Origin: Sphingobacterium griseoflavum
GTDB lineage: Bacteria; Bacteroidota; Bacteroidia; Sphingobacteriales; Sphingobacteriaceae
NCBI RefSeq assembly: GCF_014653155.1
Contig: NZ_BNAF01000002.1
Span: 124,001 to 188,000 of the forward strand
Length of the DNA stretch: 64,000 bases
Direction of reading: 5' to 3'
Every line of letters begins with the position of its first letter. Positions within the stretch are counted from its first letter, which is position 1. The notes under the pieces are model-generated. The model did not search any database. It was not told the DNA's origin and worked only from the letters and a program-made list of their open reading frames with translations. Position numbers and translations under genes: made by a program. Positions 1-8,611 of this stretch are shown here, in pieces.

Positions 1-425
1 TTACACATTGCGACCTATGTTTGGCCGACGTTTCTCGGACAGGCTTTCAAGATGTAAGGTTTTCGCATTGCAAATTGATGGGCATATCGTTTGCAAGCTG
101 CAGTACGTTTGGTCTCTCGTTTTCATTCGAACACTGTTTGCTACAGCATAGCGTATTTGCGAAATTGAAGCTAAAGATGCAGCAGTTCAACAGCTGTAAA
201 TTACAGGAGGTTGATTTTACAGGTACAGATCTGACTGGTGCTTTATTTGCCGAATGCGATTTGGAGCGCGCCGTCTTTTGGCAAAGTAACTTAGAAAAAG
301 CTGACCTACAAAACTCGTTCAATTATCAAATAGATCCGGAGCACAATCGAATTAAACGCGCAAAATTCTCTATTTGGGGATTGCAAGGGCTCCTCTATAA
401 ATATGAAATAGTGGTTATGAAGTAG
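1..425 (+). CDS. Pentapeptide-repeat protein, 5' end missing
   Basis: The reading frame is open to the left edge of the window, so this is the C-terminal part of a longer gene. A TTG at 21 is in frame, but residues of the same repeat (CDLCLADV) precede it, so it is probably internal. The protein follows the five-residue periodicity of pentapeptide repeats with a central Leu/Phe, for example DFTGTDLTGALFAECDL and NLEKADLQ near the C-terminus. Such proteins fold into a right-handed quadrilateral beta-helix. Some (the Qnr/MfpA type) protect DNA gyrase, but most have no known role, and nothing here ties this one to quinolone resistance. It converges on ribBA across a strong shared hairpin. Confidence 0.8.
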   Translation, partial: THCDLCLADVSRTGFQDVRFSHCKLMGISFASCSTFGLSFSFEHCLLQHSVFAKLKLKMQQFNSCKLQEVDFTGTDLTGALFAECDLERAVFWQSNLEKADLQNSFNYQIDPEHNRIKRAKFSIWGLQGLLYKYEIVVMK

Positions 426-474
426 CGATGTGCTATGGCGAAGGAAAATTAGCACATCATTTTATCAGTAAGAC

Positions 475-511
475 TATATCGCCTCGCAAGCTATGGCTGC
501 GAGGCGATATA
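475..511. terminator. Bidirectional hairpin terminator
   Basis: A perfect 14-bp stem (475-488 with 498-511, TATATCGCCTCGCA and its complement) closes a 9-nt loop. It sits between the convergent pentapeptide-repeat gene and ribBA. The AT-rich flanks (TATA/AAAA) suit termination in both directions. Confidence 0.75.
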
Positions 512-514
512 AAA

Positions 515-1729
515 TCAACTATCTTTCATAATAGAATGTCCCATACGATCTCTTTTGGTCCGTAGGTACGATTCATTAAAAGGATTAGACTGGATCTCGA
601 TGGGGACATTTTCCACAACCTCTAACCCATAGCCCACCAAACCAGCGCGTTTTGTTGGGTTATTTGACATCAAACGCATCTTCGTTACGCCGATATGACG
701 TAGAATCTGTGCGCCGACTCCATAATCGCGGAGATCAGCTTTAAATCCCAACTGCAGGTTGGCGTCGACAGTATCGACACCTTGCTCCTGCAACTTGTAC
801 GCCTGCAATTTATTGATCAATCCTATACCTCGGCCTTCTTGGTTCATATAGACAACCACACCTTTTCCTTCCGCCTGAATCATTTCCATGGATTTATGAA
901 GTTGAGGACCACAATCACAGCGACAAGAGCCGAATATATCACCCGTAATACAAGAACTGTGCACTCGTACGAGTATGGGCTCATCTTCTTTCCATTCGCC
1001 CTTATAAAGCGCAAGATGTTGCTCACCTGTATTTTTTTGGGTAAATGCCTTTAATTGAAAGTCTCCCCATTGGGTTGGCATATGAACCGTTTCTTCTTCT
1101 TGGATAAGTGAATCGTGTTTCAGCCGGTATTCGATAAGATCTTCAATACTGATAATCTTCAAATCAAACCTTTTCGCGACTTCCATAAGATCTGGAAGGC
1201 GAGCCATTTCACCATCATCTTTCAAGATTTCTACCAACACACCGGCGGGTTCGAAGCCTGCTAGACGAGATAAATCTACCGAAGCTTCGGTGTGTCCCGT
1301 ACGCCGCAAAACGCCGCCATCTTTCGCAATAAGCGGAAAAATATGCCCCGGTCTCCCTAGTTCTTCAGGCTTAATGTTGGGGTCTATCAATGCTTTAATA
1401 GTCTTTGAGCGATCAGATGCTGATATTCCTGTTGTGCAACCATAGCCTTGAAGATCAACAGATACCGTGAAATTGGTCTCGTAAACTGCGGTATTTTGTC
1501 CGACCATAAGGTCTAGATTCAATTCCATACAGCGCTCTTGCGTTAATGGCGCACACACCAAACCACGACCGTGCGTAGCCATGAAGTTGATGACTTCAGG
1601 GGTCGCGTTTCGGGCTGCCGTCACAAAGTCACCTTCGTTTTCACGATCCTCGTCATCAACAACGATGATGACTTTACCTGCCCTGATATCCGCGATGGCG
1701 TCTTCGATCGTATTTAATTTTATTTCCAT
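515..1729 (-). CDS. ribBA: Bifunctional 3,4-dihydroxy-2-butanone-4-phosphate synthase / GTP cyclohydrolase II
   Basis: This enzyme catalyses two entry steps of riboflavin synthesis: ribulose 5-phosphate to 3,4-dihydroxy-2-butanone 4-phosphate (N-terminal half, about 1-205) and GTP to diaminohydroxyphosphoribosylaminopyrimidine (C-terminal half, about 206-404). The RibB motif [10 protein letters not shown] lies at residues 25-34. The RibA half carries the zinc cysteines of GSCRCDCG and the [10 protein letters not shown] substrate loop. The length (404 residues) is normal for fused RibBA. It follows the LptF/G-like gene on the same strand after a 77-nt gap. That gap is too short for a typical FMN riboswitch, and I see none. 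Confidence 0.97.
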   Translation of the reverse strand: MEIKLNTIEDAIADIRAGKVIIVVDDEDRENEGDFVTAARNATPEVINFMATHGRGLVCAPLTQERCMELNLDLMVGQNTAVYETNFTVSVDLQGYGCTTGISASDRSKTIKALIDPNIKPEELGRPGHIFPLIAKDGGVLRRTGHTEASVDLSRLAGFEPAGVLVEILKDDGEMARLPDLMEVAKRFDLKIISIEDLIEYRLKHDSLIQEEETVHMPTQWGDFQLKAFTQKNTGEQHLALYKGEWKEDEPILVRVHSSCITGDIFGSCRCDCGPQLHKSMEMIQAEGKGVVVYMNQEGRGIGLINKLQAYKLQEQGVDTVDANLQLGFKADLRDYGVGAQILRHIGVTKMRLMSNNPTKRAGLVGYGLEVVENVPIEIQSNPFNESYLRTKRDRMGHSIMKDS

Positions 1730-1806
1730 GTTGTGTTAGTCTTGCGTCAGCAAAATTAGCGTTCTTTGCTTTCTTTTGTATAATACCCTTGTCAAAAATC
1801 TGTTGG

Positions 1807-3264
1807 TTATTGGGATAACCGCCTGCGAAATCTAGATTTGATCCAACCCCATGCTTTCTCCATCTTCAGTTTATATTGCTCAATATCGAACAATGACGAA
1901 TCAGTGGTTGATTTGTATGTTAAAAACATAGCCAAAGGACTGAGCACAATAATCGCCATCCACATGCCAAAAATTGGATCAAGACTACCGTCTTTAGCAG
2001 CTTTTTCTGACATTGTGGAAATAATATGATAGATCAAAAAGAATATAATCGCCACCACAACGGGTAGTCCTAGCCCCCCTTTACGGATAATAGCTCCTAG
2101 TGGTGCACCAATAGCAAAAAGCAATAAACAAGAAACAGCCAAGGTAAATTTTCTATGAAATTCGATATGATAGCGTATGTCTTTCTCGACATAGGCTTTA
2201 AAATCCGGCTCCTTCATTTCGAAGACGTTATTCATCTGTTGTGCCTGGCCAAGTGCATTACTGATGAGCATCCTTCGTTGTTCCTTAGGAACGTAATCCG
2301 TCAAGAAATTATCGAATTTCTTGACCGGAACGGGGCTCGACTGTGCTTCGTGATAATAGGGGGATAAGTATGTCACATAATTCTTAGCTTCTAAAAAGAT
2401 GCTTCGTTGTATACTATCCAACTGAATCCGATTGGAGTCTGTGTATATTTTTAGCTGGCGAAGGTTCAACATCGAATGGTGGGTCTTGAAAAAACTTTCA
2501 TCCGTGCGCTTCATCTGAAAAGCCTCCATATCAAATTTCTGTTCGGTCTCTTTAAACCGGAAACGTGTAAATTGCTGTCGAGGGTCGTAGCGTTTCGCAT
2601 TTTTTGCCCTCGACTCCTCATAACGCACACCGTCTTTCAGACGCAAAATCATGTAATTATTGTCGGCTGAATTCTGCATAAATCCTTCTTTAGCCAAAAG
2701 CACATTATTCGTCGCATTTCCTGCCCGATGATCATAAATCATTAGATTGTACAACACGGTACCATTTTCATTTTTGCTTTTCGCTCGAATGGAATAGCCA
2801 GGGATGGTGCTGTTAAAGATCCCCGATTTAATTAAAAAATCAGCTTTTTTGTTACGAACGTCCCAAAGAAGCGAACCCATTTTCAGGTTTACAACAGGCA
2901 GAATATAATCAGAAAAGAGAAAAGATCCCGCAGCAAAAAAGGTAACGAAAAAGATTAAGGGGGTCATAGCTTTTCGCAGGGAGTAGCCAGCAGCCTTTAT
3001 TGCTACCAACTCGTAGCTTTCACCCAAATTCCCGAACGTCATGATTGACGATAGCAGCATCGACAAAGGCAGGGCCATTGACAGCTGTACAGCACACTGG
3101 TAACCGATCAGCTCCATTAACACATACCATTCAAAGCCCTTTCCGATCAGATCGTCAATATACTTAAACAAAAAAAGCATTAGCAGGACAAACATCACGA
3201 TACAAAAACATACCATAAATGGCCTTATAAATGCCTGTAAAATCAAGAGGTGTATCTTCTTCAT
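1807..3264 (-). CDS. LptF/LptG-family lipopolysaccharide export permease
   Basis: This is a YjgP/YjgQ-type inner-membrane subunit of the LPS-export ABC transporter. It has 485 residues. Two or three hydrophobic segments lie in the first 110 residues, a long soluble periplasmic part (about 130-365, beta-jellyroll region) follows, and three hydrophobic segments close the protein before a basic tail. This is the LptF/LptG layout. Bacteroidota often carry a scattered single permease gene, so I cannot say whether this acts as LptF or LptG. The start ATG at 3264 gives MKKIHLLILQAFIRPF, the usual amphipathic first helix. It lies 51 nt downstream of the START-like gene and 77 nt upstream of ribBA. 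Confidence 0.85.
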   Translation of the reverse strand: MKKIHLLILQAFIRPFMVCFCIVMFVLLMLFLFKYIDDLIGKGFEWYVLMELIGYQCAVQLSMALPLSMLLSSIMTFGNLGESYELVAIKAAGYSLRKAMTPLIFFVTFFAAGSFLFSDYILPVVNLKMGSLLWDVRNKKADFLIKSGIFNSTIPGYSIRAKSKNENGTVLYNLMIYDHRAGNATNNVLLAKEGFMQNSADNNYMILRLKDGVRYEESRAKNAKRYDPRQQFTRFRFKETEQKFDMEAFQMKRTDESFFKTHHSMLNLRQLKIYTDSNRIQLDSIQRSIFLEAKNYVTYLSPYYHEAQSSPVPVKKFDNFLTDYVPKEQRRMLISNALGQAQQMNNVFEMKEPDFKAYVEKDIRYHIEFHRKFTLAVSCLLLFAIGAPLGAIIRKGGLGLPVVVAIIFFLIYHIISTMSEKAAKDGSLDPIFGMWMAIIVLSPLAMFLTYKSTTDSSLFDIEQYKLKMEKAWGWIKSRFRRRLSQ

Positions 3265-3315
3265 ATCGACGCTGAATTTCCCTTCGCAATCTCCGATACA
3301 AAGATACTATTTTTT

Positions 3316-3693
3316 TTATGCTCCGATAACACTCTGCAGGTAGCCAACGGAATTGGCCCATATTTTTTTTCTGTCTTCCAAATTATCTTGTTTTACATAG
3401 TCGGTTATGGCCAATGCGACATCATTCGTCAACTCATCTTGGATAATCTCGATTTCAAAATAATACGGCTCATCATCAATCCACTTGAAACGCACGGACT
3501 TGTTTTCTTTGCTGGCGACCAGTCTCGCTTTATTTACTTCATCATCCCAAATGAACTCGTATATCCCATCTTTGTAATTCACATCGTCGGCAAACCATTG
3601 GGATAATGCATTAGGCTCCTGAATATAGGGGAATAAAATTCGAGGTGATGAATTGATGATATATTCCAAATGAATTTCAACTTTTTGTTCCAT
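3316..3693 (-). CDS. START-like (SRPBCC/AHSA1-type) domain protein
   Basis: A 125-residue single-domain protein. I chose the ATG at 3693 (MEQKVEIHLEYI) over an upstream in-frame start at 3816, because the extra 41 residues are unlike a domain and come from AT-rich intergenic DNA. The pattern of an N-terminal strand, LFPYIQEPNALSQWFADDV, alternating strands (VRFKWIDDEPYYFEIEI) and a long C-terminal helix (RKKIWANSVGYLQSVI) fits the helix-grip fold of small AHSA1/START-like proteins. No ligand or function can be inferred. It is co-directional with the LPS-permease gene and may share its transcript. Confidence 0.72.
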   Translation of the reverse strand: MEQKVEIHLEYIINSSPRILFPYIQEPNALSQWFADDVNYKDGIYEFIWDDEVNKARLVASKENKSVRFKWIDDEPYYFEIEIIQDELTNDVALAITDYVKQDNLEDRKKIWANSVGYLQSVIGA

Positions 3694-3877
3694 ACAGTTT
3701 GTTTTGGTTAATAATAAAAACCATTGTTGATGGTTGTAATTATACAATTTTATTTTGGTAATCAAAATAGAATGTCCAATTAATTTTATGGCAACAAACA
3801 CGGACAAATTATCCATTTAAAAATGAGCACATTGTGCAGACTAACACTATAAAAGGGTGCTGAATTACTTTTTTTTC

Positions 3878-3907
3878 TTTGCATATAGTCTGTATTTACT
3901 ATATTTG
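3878..3907 (+). promoter_or_regulatory. Bacteroidota-type promoter of tRNA-Met
   Basis: TTTG at 3878-3881 and TATATTTG at 3900-3907 are separated by 18 nt. This matches the -33 TTTG / -7 TAnnTTTG architecture of the primary sigma factor in Bacteroidota. The tRNA begins 12 nt after the -7 element. It is the clearest two-box promoter in the window. Confidence 0.75.
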
Positions 3908-3919
3908 CAACACGAAAAC

Positions 3920-3993
3920 GGCGGGGTAGCTCAGATGGTTAGAGCGCAGGATTCATAACCCTGAGGTCGGCAGTTCGATCCTGCTCCCCGCTA
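3920..3993 (+). tRNA. tRNA-Met (CAT anticodon)
   Basis: The sequence folds as a cloverleaf. The acceptor stem GGCGGGG pairs with CCCCGCT (first pair G-U). T8 and A9, the D-arm GCTCAGATGGTTAGAGC, anticodon loop TTCATAA with CAT at 34-36, and T-loop TTCGATC are all present. The discriminator base is A and CCA is not encoded. The anticodon stem has an A31-C39 mismatch and lacks the three consecutive G-C pairs of initiators, so it is probably elongator Met. A CAT tRNA could also be the lysidine-modified Ile2 species, which sequence alone does not exclude. Confidence 0.95.
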
Positions 3994-4005
3994 CATTGGA
4001 AAACA

Positions 4006-4037
4006 AGCCTTTAGAATCAACATTCTAAAGGCTTTTT
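4006..4037 (+). terminator. Intrinsic terminator of tRNA-Met
   Basis: A perfect 12-bp stem, AGCCTTTAGAAT (4006-4017) with its complement at 4022-4033, has a CAAC loop and runs straight into a T tract (4033-4037). It lies 12 nt after the tRNA. Confidence 0.88.
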
Positions 4038-4060
4038 CGTTGGTAAGGAGGTATGGCCAT

Positions 4061-4146
4061 AACATCCCTAAATGTTGTGGCGAGATACGAGCATGCCCCG
4101 AGCTATAACAAACCCTTGTGCCTCGCATCAAAATACTAGGGATGTT
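4061..4146. repeat. Spaced 10-bp inverted repeat in a gene-free stretch
   Basis: AACATCCCTA (4061-4070) and TAGGGATGTT (4137-4146) are exact inverted copies around a 66-nt spacer. The region 4038-4220 holds no gene that I can support. GCATGCCC also occurs twice here as a direct repeat. Confidence 0.4.
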
Positions 4147-4220
4147 GGTCGATTGACTTTTAAGTGGCTATTCTTTCCTAAAAATGACAAGGCATGCCCG
4201 GCAATAAGTCGAAAAATGTA

Positions 4221-4251
4221 GCTATGCTGTAGCACTCGTCCCTAGCATAGC
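4221..4251 (-). terminator. Probable terminator of the beta-barrel gene
   Basis: GCTATGCT (4221-4228) and AGCATAGC (4244-4251) form an 8-bp stem 9 nt past the stop at 4261. On the minus strand it is followed by a T-rich run (TACATTTTTC). Confidence 0.55.
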
Positions 4252-4260
4252 CCTAAACTA

Positions 4261-4767
4261 CTACCAAAGATGGTAACGTAGTCCAAACATCACAAAATTG
4301 GGTTCAAACTCTTCCCAGTCAAAATGATATTTCACTTTGTAGCCCCCGTACACGGATATATTCGCGTCCGGAAAATAGTAGCTCAGCCCTAACTGTGCAT
4401 TGGAAACTGTGAAATTTCGCCTCGCTTCTGGGGTAACTATTTCCCCATCGATTTCGTTGAAACGATAGAAATCTTGGCTCAGACCCGCTCCCAGAAACAC
4501 GTTAAAATTGCTTTTTTCCTTGTCAAGAAATGAGAAAAGGTAATCGGCTCCGGCAGCTACAAATCCATTGCGCCCGTAAATCTGTGCCTGCACTGCAGAG
4601 TAGGTTCCAAAATCGTACTTGCCTTGAATACCGAATGCACCGTTGTAGGCGGGTGCCTTTAGCTGGACATCACCATAAAATCCAAAAGCCCAAGTGTGGT
4701 CCTGTGCTTTGGTAAGCAAAGACGATATGGTCAAGACTGCGATAAAAAGTAAGCGGATTGTTTTCAT
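4261..4767 (-). CDS. Small outer-membrane beta-barrel protein
   Basis: A 168-residue protein with a clear signal peptide (MKTIRLLFIAVLTISSLLTKAQ). Alternating hydrophobic/polar strands and a C-terminal aromatic (FGLRYHLW) are typical of eight-stranded OmpA/OmpW-like barrels. A role cannot be given. It starts 12 nt after hemJ, so it probably lies on the end of the hem transcript, and a hairpin follows its stop. Known barrels of this size are often structural or membrane-integrity proteins. Any link to heme is inference from position only. Confidence 0.72.
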   Translation of the reverse strand: MKTIRLLFIAVLTISSLLTKAQDHTWAFGFYGDVQLKAPAYNGAFGIQGKYDFGTYSAVQAQIYGRNGFVAAGADYLFSFLDKEKSNFNVFLGAGLSQDFYRFNEIDGEIVTPEARRNFTVSNAQLGLSYYFPDANISVYGGYKVKYHFDWEEFEPNFVMFGLRYHLW

Positions 4768-4779
4768 AATTCAATTGTT

Positions 4780-5331
4780 TTAATCTATTTTTTCACCCTT
4801 TGATTTTCTATATTTCTTGTACAACTTAATCAAAACCATCAATAATACGGCCAAACCCACGAGACCAAATACACCGTATAGCCAATCTACCGCAGAGCGA
4901 AAGATCACCAAGAAAACGATGGCAAACAGCACGACGGTCGCCAACTCGTTCCAAAGTCTGAGTTGGGAAGACTTCCAGGAGCAACGTTCCGCCGCCAGCT
5001 GCTTCATGATATGCTGTGACTTGAAGTGATAAAATACCAATAAGCCAACAAACGCTAGTTTTACGTGCATCCAACCTTGGGTCAAAAGTCCAGGAGACAG
5101 GTATAGCATAGTGACAGCGGACGCGATCATCAAATACATGGAAGGCGTGGTGATCACCCACCAAAGCCGACGTTCCATCAATACAAATTGTGCATGCAGG
5201 ACTTTATAGACCTCCGGAGACTTTTGCCGAGCTTCTGTATGGTAGATAAAAAGGCGCGGCATATAAAATAGGCCTGCCATCCAACATACCATAAAGATGA
5301 TATGTATCGATTTTGCATATAAGTACAACAT
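4780..5331 (-). CDS. hemJ: Protoporphyrinogen IX oxidase HemJ
   Basis: HemJ oxidises protoporphyrinogen IX to protoporphyrin IX in the inner membrane. The N-terminus MLYLYAKSIHIIFMVCWMAG followed by LFYMPRLFIYH carries the family's conserved His and Arg. There are four or five membrane segments and a basic tail. I start at ATG 5331. A TTG three codons upstream (5340) is the alternative. The 183-residue length matches the family. The gene follows hemE after 42 nt, and this pairing of two heme-pathway genes supports HemJ over a generic CopD-like membrane protein. Confidence 0.88.
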   Translation of the reverse strand: MLYLYAKSIHIIFMVCWMAGLFYMPRLFIYHTEARQKSPEVYKVLHAQFVLMERRLWWVITTPSMYLMIASAVTMLYLSPGLLTQGWMHVKLAFVGLLVFYHFKSQHIMKQLAAERCSWKSSQLRLWNELATVVLFAIVFLVIFRSAVDWLYGVFGLVGLAVLLMVLIKLYKKYRKSKGEKID

Positions 5332-5373
5332 AGTCAGCAATATAAAGAAGGGGCTTATTCGCCCCTGCTCTTC

Positions 5374-6408
5374 TTAATATCTAAATTCCTTTACGACATC
5401 AATAGCGTATTTAACATTGTCGAATGGTATATCCGGCATAATACCATGACCAAGGTTAAATATAAAACCACTTTCGCCGCGCATTCGTTCAAATAATTGA
5501 AGGATTTTCTCCTTAATAACCGGTTTGTTTGCGTATAACACAAATGGATCGAGATTTCCCTGTACTGCAATACCTTCCGGCAGTGTTTGTTTGATATTTT
5601 TCAAATCAGCATTCCAATCGATCGAAATGACATCAGGATGTGCCTCCGCCATCATCGGAGCAAAAACAGATGACCCCTTGCAAAAAGAAATAACCGGGAC
5701 AGTGCGTCTGATACCGGCCAGTATATATTTATTGTAATAGTGCGAAAAATCACGATAGTCATTCCACGATAGCGCCAGTGCCCAACTGTCAAAAAGTTGC
5801 ACAGCATTCACACCGGCATCGATCTGCATATTCAGGTACTGAATGGTCACATCGGCAATCTTCTGCAAGATATAGTGCGCGAGTTGTGGTTCATTGTTCA
5901 GCAACAATTTCGTACGTTTGAAATCTTTGGATGACCCTCCCTCGACAAGATAACTTAAAATGGTGAAGGGCGCGCCAGCAAATCCAATAAGCGGAATGCG
6001 GCCACTCAGACGCTGTTGTATCACTTTAATTGCGTCGGCAACATATTGCAATCTATCTAAGCAGTCAACCTGTAGCTTATCCGCATCGCTCTGCGAACGA
6101 ACAGGGTTACTGAACCGTGGCCCTACCCCCTGTTCGAAGGAAAGATCGCCTCCCATAGCTTCCGCTGTCACTAAAATATCAGAAAACAGAATGGCAGCAT
6201 CAATATCCAATAGATCTACCGGCAACATCGTAACATCGGCCGCAATCTCGGGCGTTTTGCACATCTCCAAGAAGTTATACTTGTTTTTTATTTCCCAATA
6301 CTGGGGCATAAATCGACCTGCCTGTCGCATCATCCATACCGGTGGACGCTCCGTAGACTGCGACAACGCAGCTTTAATCAATAAGTCGTTCTGTAAAAGT
6401 TGATTCAC
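5374..6408 (-). CDS. hemE: Uroporphyrinogen decarboxylase
   Basis: HemE decarboxylates four acetate side chains of uroporphyrinogen III to give coproporphyrinogen III. The signature PPVWMMRQAGRFMPQYW sits near residue 22, followed by the catalytic-Asp region ILFSDILVTAEAMG and GFAGAPFTILSYLVEG. At 344 residues it is the normal length. The start is GTG at 6408, immediately after the TAA of the upstream TPR gene, so the two are likely translationally coupled. No in-frame ATG lies before the conserved signature. Confidence 0.96.
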   Translation of the reverse strand: MNQLLQNDLLIKAALSQSTERPPVWMMRQAGRFMPQYWEIKNKYNFLEMCKTPEIAADVTMLPVDLLDIDAAILFSDILVTAEAMGGDLSFEQGVGPRFSNPVRSQSDADKLQVDCLDRLQYVADAIKVIQQRLSGRIPLIGFAGAPFTILSYLVEGGSSKDFKRTKLLLNNEPQLAHYILQKIADVTIQYLNMQIDAGVNAVQLFDSWALALSWNDYRDFSHYYNKYILAGIRRTVPVISFCKGSSVFAPMMAEAHPDVISIDWNADLKNIKQTLPEGIAVQGNLDPFVLYANKPVIKEKILQLFERMRGESGFIFNLGHGIMPDIPFDNVKYAIDVVKEFRY

Positions 6409-6924
6409 TTAGCTCTGTTTATTAAGTTCTATTTCAATTTTGTGGACAATTCCTAGTTGGCGCTCTGTCAATCTAAGTTTCTTCGCCAATTCAATATACA
6501 CCGGTACCCGTTCGTAATTCTTCTTTCGCAGGTTAATGTTTGCTAAATTGATCAAAACGAACCCTTTCTCGGTATCTCGCTTCCAAGGCAACCTAGAGGC
6601 CAATTGGAAATGATATTCGGCCTCCTCTATCTGTTCTTGCTTAAGGCGGATATTTCCCATCATGAACTCGTAATAGTTGCGTCTACCTTTACGCAACCGA
6701 TCCGGGTTTTGAATTTCGTTCAGCAAACGTTCTGTCTTTTCATAATCCTGCTTATGAAAAGCCTGCGTAGCCAAAAACACCGTCCCCTCACGAAAATGAC
6801 TCCAAATGATGTACCCTATACCACCTAGAATATAGATCGCTATATTGAAATGGCGCGCGTACAATGCATAAAGAAGAAATGCCGCCGCGATTGCGATGAC
6901 AATCATTCTGGATCGTGTATTCAT
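6409..6924 (-). CDS. Membrane-anchored TPR-like protein
   Basis: A 171-residue protein with two short hydrophobic segments at the N-terminus (about 8-45). A helical soluble part with TPR-like pairs follows (FHKQDYEKTERLLNEI, EQIEEAEYHFQLASRLP, YERVPVYIELAKKL). It sits 5 nt after the response regulator and directly abuts hemE. TPR proteins are scaffolds. I cannot name a partner, and its place between a two-component system and heme genes is suggestive only. Confidence 0.65.
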   Translation of the reverse strand: MNTRSRMIVIAIAAAFLLYALYARHFNIAIYILGGIGYIIWSHFREGTVFLATQAFHKQDYEKTERLLNEIQNPDRLRKGRRNYYEFMMGNIRLKQEQIEEAEYHFQLASRLPWKRDTEKGFVLINLANINLRKKNYERVPVYIELAKKLRLTERQLGIVHKIEIELNKQS

Positions 6925-6929
6925 CAGCG

Positions 6930-7640
6930 TTAAACGGTTGGCGTATCCGTAAATTTATAGCCTACTCCACGTATGGAGTGAAAGAACACCGGATGTTTTT
7001 GGTCGGGTTCAAAATATTTACGGAAGGTTAGTATGAAGTTATCGATCGTTCTTGTAGAGGGATAAACGTCATAATTCCAAACCGTTTCCAATATTTGCTC
7101 CCTCGAAACCGCCTCATTCTTGCGTTCAATAAGCAACTTGAGCAGCATCGTTTCCTTTTTGGTCAGCGAAGTGATGCTGCCATCGGCGTGATGCAGCTCA
7201 TAAGAGTTAAAATAGATGGTCTTTTCGCCGATAGTATACGAATTAAACTCTTTCAGATCATCTGCTTTTAAGCCTCGTCGGATCAGGTTTCCAACGCGTA
7301 ATATAAGCTCCTCTAAATTGAAAGGCTTAACCAAATAATCATCGGCGCCCTTTTTCAATCCCGTTATACGGTCTTCACTACTGTTTTTCGCCGTTAAAAA
7401 CATAATAGGTACTTCGGTGTTTTGCAGTCGAATCGTCTCTGCCACCTGAAAACCGTCGATTTCCGGAATCATCACGTCCAACACCACTAGGTTGAACCGT
7501 TCTTCTTTAAATATTTTCAACGCTTTTTTACCATCTGTCGCTGTAGTGACCCGATAGCCTTCCAATTCCAAATTTAGTTTGATTGCTTCCAATAGATGCT
7601 CCTCGTCTTCTACCAAAAGTATACGCTGTTTAGCTTGCAT
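6930..7640 (-). CDS. OmpR/PhoB-family response regulator
   Basis: A receiver domain (about 1-120) has the acidic pair in LLVEDEEHLL, the phospho-acceptor Asp in LVVLDVMIPEIDGF, the Thr of IMFLTAKN and the Lys of DYLVKPFNLEEL. A winged-helix DNA-binding domain follows (about 140-232) with LTKKETMLLKLL and SIRGVGYKF. I start at ATG 7640. A TTG at 7649 is possible. The start overlaps the histidine kinase stop by 11 nt, so this is its cognate regulator. It resembles the RprY class of Bacteroidota regulators. The target genes are unknown. Confidence 0.92.
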   Translation of the reverse strand: MQAKQRILLVEDEEHLLEAIKLNLELEGYRVTTATDGKKALKIFKEERFNLVVLDVMIPEIDGFQVAETIRLQNTEVPIMFLTAKNSSEDRITGLKKGADDYLVKPFNLEELILRVGNLIRRGLKADDLKEFNSYTIGEKTIYFNSYELHHADGSITSLTKKETMLLKLLIERKNEAVSREQILETVWNYDVYPSTRTIDNFILTFRKYFEPDQKHPVFFHSIRGVGYKFTDTPTV

Positions 7641-8508
7641 AGTTATCAAATGTTACTTCAAAAATACTCCCCGAAGGAGTGTTATCTTTTACTTTAATGG
7701 AGGCATTGTGTTTTTGCAACACGGTTTTCACAATATATAACCCTAAGCCTGTGCCTTTAGTTTTACGGGTGGATTCGTTTCCCACGCGGTAAAATTTGTT
7801 AAATATATTCTTTTTTTCTTCATCCGGTATACCTTGCCCATGATCCGCCACCGAAAACTGTAACTTCCCAAAATCATTCTTCCGCAATTGCACCAAAACA
7901 CTCGCGCATGGCGGAGAATATTTGATGGCGTTCTCGACCAAGTTATTGACGACATTAGTAATAGCAAATTTATCTGCATGGATCACCACATTCTCCTCTA
8001 GCTCTGGTTTGATTACTTGTGAACTGCATGCGTTCTTCTGCAACCTGTCCACCACGGAATTTACTACTTCCGTAAAATTAAAATCTTCTTTTGGTAGATT
8101 AAAGCTACGACTTTCCAGCTTAGTCGTTAGCAAAACGTTTTCCACCAAGTCGTCTAAACGTTCAATATCTTTCAAAGAATTGGTCAAAAACATTTTTTGC
8201 TGCTCGCGATCCAGATCTCGCTTGAGAATCGTTTGAATATACAATTTCACGGACGCTAGGGGTGACTTCAATTCATGTGTTACGGATAACAGAAAATTCT
8301 GCTGCTGTTGCTGCTGTTTATGTTCGCGGCTGAACAATTTCTTCAATCGCATGGCTCCCCAAATAAAAATCAGCAGAAAGAAAATCCCCTCGCCGATAAT
8401 CATGCCTCTGCGCTCCGGTTCGTAACTAACTAACAGATAACCCCACCAACCTAGCTGCATGACTGCGTAGAACACCAAAAAATAAAACAAAACGAGGGCT
8501 CTTTTCAT
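7630..8508 (-). CDS. Two-component sensor histidine kinase
   Basis: A 292-residue kinase with two membrane helices (about 4-60) and only a very short loop between them. It therefore has almost no periplasmic sensor and may sense within the membrane. HisKA has the phospho-His in LLSVTHELKSPLASV. HATPase_c has the N box (NNLVENAIKYSPP), G1 (DHGQGIP) and G2 (GTGLGLYIV). I take ATG 8508 because the extension up to 8613 runs through the divergent promoter region. A TACTTTTG box just upstream supports this start. It overlaps its response regulator. Confidence 0.9.
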   Translation of the reverse strand: MKRALVLFYFLVFYAVMQLGWWGYLLVSYEPERRGMIIGEGIFFLLIFIWGAMRLKKLFSREHKQQQQQQNFLLSVTHELKSPLASVKLYIQTILKRDLDREQQKMFLTNSLKDIERLDDLVENVLLTTKLESRSFNLPKEDFNFTEVVNSVVDRLQKNACSSQVIKPELEENVVIHADKFAITNVVNNLVENAIKYSPPCASVLVQLRKNDFGKLQFSVADHGQGIPDEEKKNIFNKFYRVGNESTRKTKGTGLGLYIVKTVLQKHNASIKVKDNTPSGSIFEVTFDNYAS

Positions 8509-8528
8509 ATACCTATGACCTATATGCA

Positions 8529-8536
8529 CAAAAGTA
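8529..8536 (-). promoter_or_regulatory. Candidate -7 box of the histidine kinase operon
   Basis: The minus strand reads TACTTTTG, matching TAnnTTTG, 20 nt upstream of the kinase ATG. No clear -33 TTTG was found at the usual spacing. Confidence 0.45.
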
Positions 8537-8600
8537 ACTATTTGCGTCAGGCTACGGAAATAGTAAACTTTTTTTGACACTAATAAGAAAAATCCTTTCC

Positions 8601-8608
8601 TATATTTG
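8601..8608 (+). promoter_or_regulatory. Candidate -7 box overlapping the start of the HAD gene
   Basis: TATATTTG ends 3 nt before the ATG at 8612, so transcription would begin at or within the first codons. A TTTG at 8573-8576 is a possible -33 element, though its 24-nt spacing is long. Confidence 0.45.
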
Positions 8609-8611
8609 CAC

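Noticed and set aside
21..425. TTG at 21 as the true start of the pentapeptide-repeat gene
   Set aside because: Repeat residues continue upstream in frame to the window edge.
1730..1806. Possible FMN riboswitch upstream of ribBA
   Set aside because: The gap is only 77 nt and shows none of the conserved RFN helices.
3694..3816. N-terminal extension of the START-like protein
   Set aside because: The 41 extra residues come from AT-rich intergenic sequence and do not fit the domain. ATG 3693 gives a normal start.
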